Source: DATBJJ01 sp036556425 (GTDB taxonomy: Bacteria; Acidobacteriota; Vicinamibacteria; Vicinamibacterales; 2-12-FULL-66-21). Taken from it: a DNA stretch of 64,000 nucleotides. Below, piece after piece: positions 54,097 through 63,270 of the stretch. Numbering within the stretch: the first letter of the stretch is position 1; every line of letters starts with the position of its first letter. Both the position numbers and the translations under genes were made by a program. The notes under the pieces are model-generated. The model saw only the letters and a program-made list of their open reading frames with translations, was not told the DNA's origin and did not search any database. The stretch is from the NCBI GenBank assembly GCA_036556425.1, contig DATBJJ010000099.1, positions 1 through 64,000 of the forward strand, written 5' to 3'.

Positions 54097-56526
54097 GTGG
54101 GGCAGGTGACCGCGGGACTCGGTTTCCTCCTGCTCTACATCGCGGTCGTCTGGACGCTCCGCGACCAACCGCTCGCGCGCTCGATTGTCGGCAACTCGGT
54201 CCTCGTCGCGAGCGCCGCCCTCATTCCGATCATCGTCCTGCGCCGCCGGCGCCAGTGGACCGGCTGTCAACGCCTCTTTTGGGATGTCATCGCGATCGCG
54301 ATGGTTCTCTGGGTGGTGGGCCATCTCGGATGGGCGTACGACCAGCTCGTTCGCAGCGAGCAAGCCTGGCTGAAGTGGCACACGATCTTCAGCTTGAGCG
54401 CGGGCATCGGGCCGCTGGTCGCGCTCCTCGCGCGGCCGCACCTCGGTCCACGAAGCAACGCCGTGGCGTCGACCGCCGTGACGATCGGCGCGTACTGCCT
54501 GCTCGCGGCGTTCGTGTACTCGTACTTCACGCTCATGCCGAGCCTGGTAGCGGAGGCGCTGCCCGGCGCGCAGTCGCGGCTGCTGAAGTTCGTGCAATTC
54601 AACCGGCTCGCGATCCTCATCGGCATGGCCGCGTCGTTCTGGTTCGCGCGGCGGACCGCGTGGCGATCGACCTATCTGCGCCTCGCGATCGGCGTCGCGA
54701 TTGGCGTGATTCTGCGGTACAGCGTGAACCAGGCGATCACCCGCGGCGAATACCAGGTGGGGAGCGCGTACGATTTCGCATGGATCGTCCCCTGGCTGTT
54801 TTACGCGTGGGCAGCTTTGGAGACGCCGCCGTCGCCAACGGTGTCGCCGGTCGCGGACGAAGCGCACGAGGTGTCGCCGGTGAGCCTGCTCGCGGTGCCC
54901 GCGCTGCTGGTGCCGCTCGTCGGCTACGGCGTGCTGAACATTCAATCGGTCGGCGAGCCGGTCGATTCGTTCAGGCTGTTCCTCACGAGTCTCGCGACGG
55001 TGGGCGTGCTCGGCCTCGTCACGCTGCGCCTTGCCTCTCAAGGCACCGAGCTCCAGCGCGCGGACGCGAAGCTGCAGCTCCTCGCGGCGGCGACCGAGCA
55101 TACTGACGATCTCATTTTGATTACGCGGGCGGACGGCACGTTCGAGCACGCGAACGCGGCGTTTCTCCGCGCGTTCGGCCACTCGCGCCCGGAGCTCGCG
55201 ACCTTGACCTTCACGGACTTGATCGAGCACGGCGTGGACAGCGTGCGCCACGGCATCGCCGCGATCGTGAAGGCACAAGGCGTCTGGCGCGGCACGCTCC
55301 GCGGCCTCAGGAAGGACGGCACCGCGTTCCCGGCTGCCTGCACCATCACGGCGCTTCACGATGCCTCCGGCCGCGTCACGCACTTCGTCGGCGTCGCGCG
55401 CGACATCACCGACGATCTGCGGCTGCGCGATCAGCTCGTGCACAGCGAGCGCCTCTCGGCGATCGGCGAGCTCATCGCGGGCGTCGCGCACGAGATCAAC
55501 AATCCGCTCCAGACGATCATCGGCTGCACGGAGCTGATGCTCGACGATCCGGACGCGTCGAATCGCACGGACCTCGAGCTCGTTCGCAAGGAAGCCATGC
55601 GAGCCGGACAGATCGTCCGCAATCTGCTCGCCTTCGCGCGCCGCGGCGCGCCGGACCGCGTCGTCACGGATCTCAACGATCTCGTGCGCGCGACCGCCGA
55701 GCTCCGCGATTATCACTTGCACCAGGTCAACATCGATCTCGTCCTCCGCTGCGACGCGCGTCCGCTGCCGGTGCTCGTCAATCCCGAGGAGATTCGCCAG
55801 GTGATCCTCAATCTGCTGCTCAACGCCGAGCACGCGGTTGCCTCGTCCGGCGCGAAGCGGGGATCGATCACGATCGAGACGCTCGCGAGCGGCGGAACGC
55901 ACAGCGTCGACGTCACCGACAGCGGACCGGGGATCAGCCCGGAGCTCCGCGGACGGATCTTCGAGCCGTTCTTCACGACGCGCGAAGTCGGCGAAGGCAC
56001 CGGCCTCGGCCTCTCGATCTCGCACGGGATCGCCTCCTCTCATGGAGGCTCGCTGTCGCTCGCCGACTCGCCGGGCGGGGCGCGCTTCCGATTGAGCCTC
56101 CCCGCCGCGACCGACGAGTCCGCGATGAGGCTCTTCGCCGGCGGCGCGCCACCCCGCGCGCTCGTCGTGGACGATGACGATGCGATACGGAAGCTGATCG
56201 TGAGGCTGCTGGAGCGGCGAGGGTTCGAGGTGTCCGAAGCGCGAACCGGGGAAGCGGCGATGGCGCTCGTTCGCGAGCGGCAGCCCGGGATCATCATCTG
56301 CGACACCGCGATCCCGAGCCTCGGCGGCATCGAGCTCTATCGTCAGCTCGCCGAACAGGATCTCCAACTCGCCCCGCGATTCCTCTTCATCGCCGACGAC
56401 AAAGCCTCGGGAGAATCGGCGGACGTCGTCGAAAGCGGCATGCCCGTCCTCGTGAAGCCCTTCACCGCGAGCGACTTCGAGAGCGGTCTCGTCGAGGCGG
56501 GCGTCACGGCGCCGCGGACGCACTGA
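54097..56526 (+). CDS. Membrane-bound PAS hybrid histidine kinase with receiver domain
   Basis: 809 residues. About seven to nine TM helices in residues 5-310, a PAS domain at about 325-440 (DDLILITRADGTFEHANAAF), HisKA with phospho-acceptor His465 (AGVAHEINNPLQTIIG), HATPase (NLLLNAEHAVASSG, DSGPGISPELRGRIFEPFFT, EGTGLGLSISHG), and a C-terminal receiver domain with Asp736 as phospho-acceptor (IIICDTAIPSLGG) and Lys787. No separate response-regulator gene is adjacent, so output goes through phosphorelay to elsewhere. GTG start follows a stop 23 bases upstream. Confidence 0.9.
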   Translation: MGQVTAGLGFLLLYIAVVWTLRDQPLARSIVGNSVLVASAALIPIIVLRRRRQWTGCQRLFWDVIAIAMVLWVVGHLGWAYDQLVRSEQAWLKWHTIFSLSAGIGPLVALLARPHLGPRSNAVASTAVTIGAYCLLAAFVYSYFTLMPSLVAEALPGAQSRLLKFVQFNRLAILIGMAASFWFARRTAWRSTYLRLAIGVAIGVILRYSVNQAITRGEYQVGSAYDFAWIVPWLFYAWAALETPPSPTVSPVADEAHEVSPVSLLAVPALLVPLVGYGVLNIQSVGEPVDSFRLFLTSLATVGVLGLVTLRLASQGTELQRADAKLQLLAAATEHTDDLILITRADGTFEHANAAFLRAFGHSRPELATLTFTDLIEHGVDSVRHGIAAIVKAQGVWRGTLRGLRKDGTAFPAACTITALHDASGRVTHFVGVARDITDDLRLRDQLVHSERLSAIGELIAGVAHEINNPLQTIIGCTELMLDDPDASNRTDLELVRKEAMRAGQIVRNLLAFARRGAPDRVVTDLNDLVRATAELRDYHLHQVNIDLVLRCDARPLPVLVNPEEIRQVILNLLLNAEHAVASSGAKRGSITIETLASGGTHSVDVTDSGPGISPELRGRIFEPFFTTREVGEGTGLGLSISHGIASSHGGSLSLADSPGGARFRLSLPAATDESAMRLFAGGAPPRALVVDDDDAIRKLIVRLLERRGFEVSEARTGEAAMALVRERQPGIIICDTAIPSLGGIELYRQLAEQDLQLAPRFLFIADDKASGESADVVESGMPVLVKPFTASDFESGLVEAGVTAPRTH

Positions 56527-56538
56527 GAGGATTCGGGA

Positions 56539-56631
56539 TCGGGATCGGGGATCCGGGATCCGAAAACCTTCAGACCCAATCGTGCGATTGTGATCGGAAA
56601 GTTCTTCCGGATCCCGGATCCCCGATCCCGA
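56539..56631. repeat. 24-bp perfect inverted repeat upstream of the thiolase operon
   Basis: Arms at 56539-56562 and 56608-56631 are perfect reverse complements over 24 bases, made of the words GGGATCC and TCGGGAT in tandem; the array extends a few degenerate units on both sides. A 45-base loop lies between. TATGAT at 56639-56644 follows, ten bases before the thiolase ATG. The element fills the whole gap between the kinase and the operon. Confidence 0.9.
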
Positions 56632-56653
56632 GTCCCGATATGATTGACAGGTT

Positions 56654-57850
56654 ATGGACGTCGTGATCGTGGGCGCCGCGCGTACGCCCATCGGCCGCTA
56701 CGGCGGCGCGTTCCGTCAAGTGCATCCCGCCGAGCTCGGCGCAGTCGCCACGCGTGCGGCGCTCGCGCGTGCCGGCGTCGATCCCTCGGACGTCGATCAG
56801 GTGTTCATCGGCCACGCGCGACAGGCGGGATCCGGTCCGAACCCCGGACGCCAGGTCGTCCGCCGCGCGGGCCTTGCGGACAGCGTGCCCGGACAAACGA
56901 TCAACATGGCGTGCGCGTCGAGCCTGCAGGCGGTCGTGGCCGCCGCGCAGACGATTCTGAGCGGTGATGCGGACGTTGCCGTTGCCGGCGGCATCGAGTC
57001 GATGAGCCGCATGCCGTATCTCGTCGACTCCGAGGACGCGCGGTGGGGGCATCGCCTGGGGAATTTCTCGTTCGTCGATGCGATGTACCGCGACGGGTTC
57101 ACGTGCTCGCTCTCGGGGATGATCATGGGCGAGACGGCGGAGCTCCTCGCGAGGCAATATGGAATTACGCGCGAGGCATCGGACGCGTATGCGCTCGAGA
57201 CGCAGCGGCGCGCGGGGGCGGCGATCGCCGCCGGACGATTCACGGACGAAATCGCGCCGGTGACCGTCGCGGACTCGAAGGGCCGCGAGATTGCCGTCGC
57301 GGCGGACGAACATCCGCGGCCCGACACGACGATCGATCAGCTTCGCAAGCTCGCGCCCGTCTTCGGGAACGTCGGCGGCCATCCAGGGATCATCACCGCC
57401 GGCACGTCGTCCGGCATCACGGACGGCGGCGCCGCGCTCGTGTTCGCGAGCGCTCGCAAGGCAGCGGACGAAGGGTGGACGCCGCTCGCGCGGCTTACCG
57501 GCTGGGCCGCGGCCGGCGTGGATCCGCGCGTGATGGGAATCGGGCCAGTGCCCGCGATGCGAAAGCTCTTCGCGCGGACGGGCCTGTCGATCGCGGACTT
57601 CGATCTCGTCGAGCTGAACGAAGCGTTCGCGGCGCAAGTGCTGGCCGTGCTGCGCGACGAGCCGATCCCGCCGGAGAAACTGAACGTGAACGGCGGCGCG
57701 ATTGCGCTCGGCCATCCGATCGGCTGCACCGGCGCGCGCCTTCTCGTGACGCTTCTCTATGAGATGCGCCGCCGCCAGGCCGCGCGCGGCCTCGCGACGC
57801 TGTGCGTCAGCGGCGGGATGGGAATGGCGCTCGCAATAGAACGGCTATGA
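56654..57850 (+). CDS. Thiolase (acetyl-CoA C-acyltransferase)
   Basis: 398 residues. Catalytic Cys87 (NMACASSLQAVVAA), His354 (GGAIALGHPIGCTG) and Cys384 (CVSGGMGMA), plus NEAFAAQ. Biosynthetic or degradative thiolase; the direction cannot be told. It is translationally coupled to the following dehydrogenase (ATGA overlap), which is unusual. The ATG at 56654 begins the fold; a TATGAT hexamer lies seven to twelve bases upstream. Confidence 0.93.
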   Translation: MDVVIVGAARTPIGRYGGAFRQVHPAELGAVATRAALARAGVDPSDVDQVFIGHARQAGSGPNPGRQVVRRAGLADSVPGQTINMACASSLQAVVAAAQTILSGDADVAVAGGIESMSRMPYLVDSEDARWGHRLGNFSFVDAMYRDGFTCSLSGMIMGETAELLARQYGITREASDAYALETQRRAGAAIAAGRFTDEIAPVTVADSKGREIAVAADEHPRPDTTIDQLRKLAPVFGNVGGHPGIITAGTSSGITDGGAALVFASARKAADEGWTPLARLTGWAAAGVDPRVMGIGPVPAMRKLFARTGLSIADFDLVELNEAFAAQVLAVLRDEPIPPEKLNVNGGAIALGHPIGCTGARLLVTLLYEMRRRQAARGLATLCVSGGMGMALAIERL

Positions 57851-58944
57851 CAGCAGGCATGCGACTCGCGATCATTCCCGGAGACGGCATCGGCAAAGAG
57901 GTGACGGCCGAAGCCGTGAAGGTGCTCCGCGCGGCCGGCGAACGGTTCGGGCGGCGGTTCGAGCTCGACGATCTCCCGTGGAGCGCCGACTACTATCTGC
58001 AGTCCGGCGTCACGATTCCGCCGGACGGCTACGATCTGCTCCGCGAGTTCGACGCGATCTTCATCGGCGCGCTCGGCGACCCGCGCGTGCCCGACAATCG
58101 CCACGCGCGCGACATCCTGCTCGGCACCCGGTTCCAGCTCGATCTCTACGTCAACTATCGTCCGGTCAAGCTCCTCGACGAACGGCTCTGTCCGTTGAAA
58201 GGCCGCGGACCGGCGGACGTGAACTTCGTCGTCTTTCGAGAGAACACTGAAGGCCTCTACGTCGGCGTCGGCGGGCGCGTGAAGGCAGGCACGGTCGACG
58301 AGATCGCCATTCAGGAAGAGGTCAACACCTACAAAGGCGTGCACCGCATCGTCGAGCACGCGTTCGCGTTCGCGGCGGCGCGCGGGCTGACGAGAGTGTG
58401 CATGGCGGACAAGAGCAACGCGATGACCGACGGCCACGCGCTGTGGCAGCGCGTGTTCCGCGAGGTCGCGGCGCAGTACCCGTCGATCGCGGCGACGCAT
58501 TACTACATCGACGCGCTGGCGATGTACATGGTGCTGGACCCCGGCCAATTCCAGGTGATCGTGACGAACAATCTCTTCGGCGACATCATCACGGATCTCG
58601 GCGCGGCGTTTCAGGGCGGATTGGGCATGGCGGCGTCCGGCAACATCCATCCGGGGAAGACGTCGATGTTCGAGCCGGTTCACGGATCGGCGCCGAAGTT
58701 CGCCGGCAAGAACGTCGCGAACCCGATTGGCGCGATCGCGTCGATGTCGCTGCTGCTCGAGACGCTGGGACTCGCCGATGAAGCGGCGGCGGTAGATGCA
58801 GCGATTCTGAAAGCCGTCCGCGAGCGGCAGGTGACAGCCGATATCGGCGGCGCGATGGGTACGCGCGAGGCCGGCGACTTCATCGCAGCCGCGCTGCGGG
58901 ACGAAAAACGAAGCACGAAGCACGAAGAACGGAACGAGGCGTAA
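57847..58944 (+). CDS. Isocitrate/isopropylmalate-type decarboxylating dehydrogenase
   Basis: 365 residues. Beta-decarboxylating dehydrogenase fold: AIIPGDGIGKEVTAEAVKVL, FRENTEGLYVGVGG, KSNAMTDGHALWQRVF, NLFGDIITDLGAAFQGGLGM and FEPVHGSAPKFAGKNVANP. The RENTEG loop is closer to isocitrate/tartrate-type than to LeuB (RELTGG), so the substrate is open. No leu genes are nearby. The last 14 residues (DEKRSTKHEERNEA) are encoded by a seven-base tandem repeat and look appended. It overlaps both thiolases. Confidence 0.88.
   Translation: MTAGMRLAIIPGDGIGKEVTAEAVKVLRAAGERFGRRFELDDLPWSADYYLQSGVTIPPDGYDLLREFDAIFIGALGDPRVPDNRHARDILLGTRFQLDLYVNYRPVKLLDERLCPLKGRGPADVNFVVFRENTEGLYVGVGGRVKAGTVDEIAIQEEVNTYKGVHRIVEHAFAFAAARGLTRVCMADKSNAMTDGHALWQRVFREVAAQYPSIAATHYYIDALAMYMVLDPGQFQVIVTNNLFGDIITDLGAAFQGGLGMAASGNIHPGKTSMFEPVHGSAPKFAGKNVANPIGAIASMSLLLETLGLADEAAAVDAAILKAVRERQVTADIGGAMGTREAGDFIAAALRDEKRSTKHEERNEA
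58908..58928 (+). repeat. 7-bp tandem inside the 3' end of the dehydrogenase gene
   Basis: ACGAAGC, ACGAAGC and ACGAAGA in tandem, within the last codons of the dehydrogenase and 16 bases before the second thiolase. It is another short-word repeat, here translated into a charged tail. Confidence 0.75.
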
Positions 58945-60125
58945 TGGCGACGGACATCTTCATCGTCGGAGGCGCACGCACTCCGATGGCGGAATACGCG
59001 GGCAAGTTGAAGGATCTCTCCGCTTTGGAGCTCGGCGCGATCGCGTCGCGCGCGGCGATGGCTCGCGCGGGTGTCTCCGCCGACGCGATCGACCACGTCG
59101 TGTTCGGCAACGTCCTGCAAACGAGCTCGGACGCGGTGTACGGGGCGCGGCACGTCGCGCTCAAGGCGGGCGTGCCGATCGAGGTGCCCGCGTTGACGGT
59201 CAACCGATTGTGCGGATCGGGAATCCAAGCGGCGGTCAGCGGAGCGCAGATGCTGCTCCTCGACGAGGCGGACGTCGTCCTCACTGGCGGAACCGAGAGC
59301 ATGAGCCAGGCGCCGCACGTGATCCGCGGACTGAGAAATGGACTGCGGCTCGGTCAAGGGCAGCTCGAGGATTCATTGTGGTCCGCGCTGCTCGACACGC
59401 ACTGCGGCTGCACGATGGCGGTCACGGCGGAGAATTGCGCGGCGAAGTACGGCGTCTCGCGAGCGGAGCAGGACGCGTACGCGATTCGCAGCCAGCAGCT
59501 CGCGGACGGCGCGTGGAAGGCAGGCCGCTTCGCCGAGGAGGTCGTGCCCGTCGAGATCGAATCGCGCAAGGGCGTCGTTCTCTTCGCGCAGGACGATCAC
59601 ATGCGGCCCGACTCCACGCTCGAGGGTCTCGCGAAGCTGCCCGCCGCGTTCAGCAAGAACGGCTGCGTCACCGCCGGCAACGCGTCCGGCATCGTCGACG
59701 GCGCCGCGGCGTTGGTGCTCGCCTCTGCGAACGGCGTGAAGACGCGCGGCCTGACGCCGCTGGGCCGATTGACGCATTGGGCGAGCGTGGGCGTCGAGCC
59801 GTCGCTCATGGGTATGGGGCCCGCGCCGGCGACGCGGAAGGTGCTCGCGAAGGCGGGACTCACGCTCGACGACATCGATCTCATCGAGGTCAACGAAGCG
59901 TTCGCCGCGCAGTATTTGTCCGTGGAGAAAGAGCTCGGCCTCGACCGCGATCGCGTGAACGTGAACGGCGGCGCGATTGCGCTCGGGCATCCGCTGGGCA
60001 TGACCGGCACCCGGCTGCTGTTGACGCTGATGCTGGAGCTGCGGCGGCGGGATTTGAAGCGAGGCCTGGCCACCGCCTGCATCGGCGGCGGCCAGGGCAT
60101 CGCGGCGATCGTCGAGACTATCTGA
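58944..60125 (+). CDS. Thiolase (acetyl-CoA acetyltransferase type)
   Basis: 393 residues. Catalytic Cys90 (LTVNRLCGSGIQAAVSG), His349 (GGAIALGHPLGMTG) and Cys379 (ACIGGGQG), NEAFAAQYLSVEKE. Divergent enough from the first thiolase to have another chain-length preference. ATG shares one base with the preceding TAA. The stop overlaps the end of the opposing receptor gene by eight bases. Confidence 0.93.
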   Translation: MATDIFIVGGARTPMAEYAGKLKDLSALELGAIASRAAMARAGVSADAIDHVVFGNVLQTSSDAVYGARHVALKAGVPIEVPALTVNRLCGSGIQAAVSGAQMLLLDEADVVLTGGTESMSQAPHVIRGLRNGLRLGQGQLEDSLWSALLDTHCGCTMAVTAENCAAKYGVSRAEQDAYAIRSQQLADGAWKAGRFAEEVVPVEIESRKGVVLFAQDDHMRPDSTLEGLAKLPAAFSKNGCVTAGNASGIVDGAAALVLASANGVKTRGLTPLGRLTHWASVGVEPSLMGMGPAPATRKVLAKAGLTLDDIDLIEVNEAFAAQYLSVEKELGLDRDRVNVNGGAIALGHPLGMTGTRLLLTLMLELRRRDLKRGLATACIGGGQGIAAIVETI

Positions 60126-63100
60126 CGCCGAACTGATACGTCACGTTGAACCGGATGATCCTCGGGCCCAGCACGCCGGTCGGCGACATGAACGACGCGA
60201 TCTGCGTCACCGGCGCGGTCGGATCGCCAGCCACTCTGATGTTGGTGCGCTGGCTGGTCGTCCTCACGTCGTACACCGTGTTCCAGTTGCCCACGTTGTA
60301 GACGTCCATGCTCAGCTCGACCTTGTTGCCGCCGAATCGGAAGAAGCGTCCGGCGCGCAGGTCGACGGTCGCGAGGTGCGGCAGCTCGCGGATGCCGCGC
60401 GGTTCCGCGAGGATCGTCGTCGTGTTCGTCGTCCCGTTATTGATGCAGTTCGTGGTGACGGTTGCGGTGCACGGATTGACGACGAACGTTCTGTTGAACG
60501 GCAACCCCGACTGCCATCGGAAGTTCGCGCCGAAGACGATCTGATACGGCAGCGTGTAGGCGCCCGTGACCTTGAAGAGGTGCCGGCGGCCTCCACTTTC
60601 GCCTTCCGCGAAGATCAGCGAGTTCGGCGACGCGAGGCTGGTCTGATCCACGCGCGTCCGCGCGTACGTGTAGCCGCCGACCAACGCGAACCCGTTCTCA
60701 TAGCGCTTCTCGGCCGTCGCTTCGATCCCGTCGTACCGCGTGGCGAGGCGATTGTCGTTCACCGTTCGCTGGTTCGTGGTCACGTTGGGCCGCAGGCTGA
60801 ACACGGTGACGTTGAGATCGTCCGCCGCGCCCGTGCCTCCCGTGATGCCGTCCGGACCCGGATCGATGACCGTCACTGGTTCGTAGGCGGTTTCCCACAG
60901 ATCGAGCGAGAGATCCACCGTGCCTACCGGATCCTTCTCGCGCTTACTGATGTACGTGAGGCTGCCGCGAACGCCGCGGAACATCTCTCGGTCGATGCCG
61001 AGCGTGAACTCGTTCCGATACGTGCGGCGGCGCGTCGAGTCGAATGGATTTGGATTCGGGATCGTCGTGCCGTTGTTCGCGAGCGGACCGAACTCGCCGC
61101 CGACGTACTTCGTGCCGTCCCACGTTGCGTTGCCCGGCTGGAAGTTCAGATCGTTGTTCTGATCGATCCACGTGTACCGCTGGGACACCGTTCCGTTCGG
61201 ATTCGGTCCGGGCGTGCCGGTACCGATCTGATCGAGATACTTGCCCCACGACGATTTGACGATCGTGCGGCCGTTGCCGAGGACGTCGAACGTCCCCGCG
61301 ACTCTTGGCGCCCAGTTGCGCCATATCGGCGCCTCGTTGACGGGCGCGAACGAGTCGGGCACCACGTACTGCGTCAGCACGCCGCCGGTGTTCAACGTCA
61401 CGTTCAACCCGTTGATGACCATCCCGGTGGGGAAGTAGCGGCTCGACGGCCGCGTCTGCTCGGGGATGCGTCCCTCGACGCGCTCCCATCTGATCCCGGC
61501 GATCGCCGTCAGGCGGCCGATCTGATACGTGTCTTGCGCGAAGAACGCGGTGTTGAGGACCGCGCGCTTCACGGTGAACGGCGAGTTGAAGATCGTCACG
61601 TCCTGTGGTCCCGCAGGATTGTTGCCGGACGCCGCCGTGCGAAACCGCAGATTGACGTCGTCCACGCGCTCGGTCGTGACGTCTTCCGGCGTGTACGAGT
61701 GGTTGAACCCGCCTTTGATGTCGTGGCGCCCAGGCAGGCTGCCGACCGTCGTGAAGTACTGCCAGATCGACTGCATCTCCAGACGCTGCCGGAACATGAT
61801 CGCGGAGCTCGTTCGATTGCGGAGCAAGACGCCGGTCGTCAGATCCTCGAGCGGCTGCAGCCCCGTCTTCTGGTACAGCGGGAAGTGCACGTTGTTGTAG
61901 CTCACGTTGGTGTTCGCGAACAGCCGATCCATGACGACCCAGTTCCACAACCCCTGGACGACGTTGTCGATGTCGTACTCCTTCGAATTCGAATCCTGCG
62001 TCGTCGTCGCGTTCGCGCCGCGATTCGGCTTGTCGTACCGCTGCTTCGAGGCGTACACATCGAAGCGATGCTTCGGCATCTGATAGGTCAGGCGTCCTGT
62101 CGCCGTGGTGATGTCAGTCGTGTCTTGCGTGCTCGTGTCGCCCAGCTGCACGGGCAGCGGAGACACGGCGGGGAACCCCGGCACGTTGACGTGCGTCGGT
62201 TGATGGTTGAACGAGCCGAAGTAGAAGACCTTGTTCCTGAGCAGCGGACCGCCGGCTTGGACGTTCGTGTTCGTGATGTAGTCCACGGCGTTCGCGTCGG
62301 GCCTGAAGCCCGCCTGCTTCAGCGCCTCGTCGATGTTGTCGTTCTGCGTCTTCTCGCCCTGATACGTCTGCAGAAACTGTCCGCTGAATTTGTTCGTCCC
62401 CGTCTTGGTGACCATGTTGATCACGACGCCCGACGTGCCAATCGAGATGTCCTGCGCGCCGCTCGAGACGAGGATGTTGTCGAACGAGCTCGGATCGTAG
62501 TAGTTCATCGAGAATCCGATCGCGGCGGGATCCCCGACGTTGACGCCGTTCAGGAGCTGCGTGTTCTGAGCGTTCGGCGTGCCGCGCGCCGTGAACGCGC
62601 GCTGAAGCCCCGCTTGATTGCCGCCCACATCGGGCACGTCGAAGATGAGGCCTGGAACCTTGTATTCCAGGATGTTCCAAATGTCTTTTCCGCCCGGCGT
62701 GTTCTCGAGCAGGTTCTTGTCGAGGCTCACGTTGACGTTCGCGCTTCGCGTGTCGACGACGGGAGATTCACCCTTGACGGTCACCTCCTCGGCGAGCGCG
62801 CTGACCTTCAGCGAGACCTCGACGTCGGCGGTCTGCCCTTGCCGGACGACGATCCCTTCGCGAATGACGGTTTGAAATCCCTGCAGGGAGGTCTTGATCG
62901 TGTAGCTGCCGAGGGCGAGACCCGGGACCTGGAAGATCCCGCTCGAATCGGTCACGCCCGTGAGCTCTCTCGGCATGACGGCGCTCGAGATCGAGACCGT
63001 GACGCCTGGCATCACGCCGCCCTGCTCGTCTACTGCCTTCACCAGCAGGCTTCCGGTTTGGACCTGCGCGATGGCGGAATGCGTCGCCACCGCCAGGAGC

Positions 63101-63141
63101 GCGAGGACTCCGACGACTACCGCAGACACGTGCTTGTTCAT
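60118..63141 (-). CDS. TonB-dependent receptor with carboxypeptidase-regulatory domain
   Basis: 1007 residues, outer-membrane receptor of the Acidobacteria oligomer/Oar-like type. Signal peptide (SAVVVGVLALLAVATHSAIA), a CarboxypepD_reg beta domain at about 27-110 (VKAVDEQGGVMPGVTVSISS), plug domain at about 115-240 (VVDTRSANVNVSLDKNLLEN), then a large barrel with strands such as LVGGYTYARTRVDQTS and VELSMDVYNVGNWNTVYDV, ending in IIRFNVTYQFGVR. Probably takes up polymers or large nutrients; the ligand is unknown. ATG with GGGAGGAGG eight bases upstream and TATACA at 63182-63187. Confidence 0.93.
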   Translation of the reverse strand: MNKHVSAVVVGVLALLAVATHSAIAQVQTGSLLVKAVDEQGGVMPGVTVSISSAVMPRELTGVTDSSGIFQVPGLALGSYTIKTSLQGFQTVIREGIVVRQGQTADVEVSLKVSALAEEVTVKGESPVVDTRSANVNVSLDKNLLENTPGGKDIWNILEYKVPGLIFDVPDVGGNQAGLQRAFTARGTPNAQNTQLLNGVNVGDPAAIGFSMNYYDPSSFDNILVSSGAQDISIGTSGVVINMVTKTGTNKFSGQFLQTYQGEKTQNDNIDEALKQAGFRPDANAVDYITNTNVQAGGPLLRNKVFYFGSFNHQPTHVNVPGFPAVSPLPVQLGDTSTQDTTDITTATGRLTYQMPKHRFDVYASKQRYDKPNRGANATTTQDSNSKEYDIDNVVQGLWNWVVMDRLFANTNVSYNNVHFPLYQKTGLQPLEDLTTGVLLRNRTSSAIMFRQRLEMQSIWQYFTTVGSLPGRHDIKGGFNHSYTPEDVTTERVDDVNLRFRTAASGNNPAGPQDVTIFNSPFTVKRAVLNTAFFAQDTYQIGRLTAIAGIRWERVEGRIPEQTRPSSRYFPTGMVINGLNVTLNTGGVLTQYVVPDSFAPVNEAPIWRNWAPRVAGTFDVLGNGRTIVKSSWGKYLDQIGTGTPGPNPNGTVSQRYTWIDQNNDLNFQPGNATWDGTKYVGGEFGPLANNGTTIPNPNPFDSTRRRTYRNEFTLGIDREMFRGVRGSLTYISKREKDPVGTVDLSLDLWETAYEPVTVIDPGPDGITGGTGAADDLNVTVFSLRPNVTTNQRTVNDNRLATRYDGIEATAEKRYENGFALVGGYTYARTRVDQTSLASPNSLIFAEGESGGRRHLFKVTGAYTLPYQIVFGANFRWQSGLPFNRTFVVNPCTATVTTNCINNGTTNTTTILAEPRGIRELPHLATVDLRAGRFFRFGGNKVELSMDVYNVGNWNTVYDVRTTSQRTNIRVAGDPTAPVTQIASFMSPTGVLGPRIIRFNVTYQFGVR

Positions 63142-63181
63142 GAGGCTGCCTCCTCCCAGGGGCGACGCCTTGTCCTTGTCC

Positions 63182-63187
63182 TGTATA
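63182..63187 (-). promoter_or_regulatory. Candidate -10 element of the TonB-dependent receptor
   Basis: TATACA on the minus strand, 40 bases upstream of the ATG, with GGAGGAGG close to the start codon. No clear -35 box. Confidence 0.4.
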
Positions 63188-63270
63188 CCGACTGAATACT
63201 TGGAGGATAACCGCGGCGTGACCCCAGAGCAAGGGCTTGGGACGAGTGGGTTTCCGGCCGAGCTGAACGC

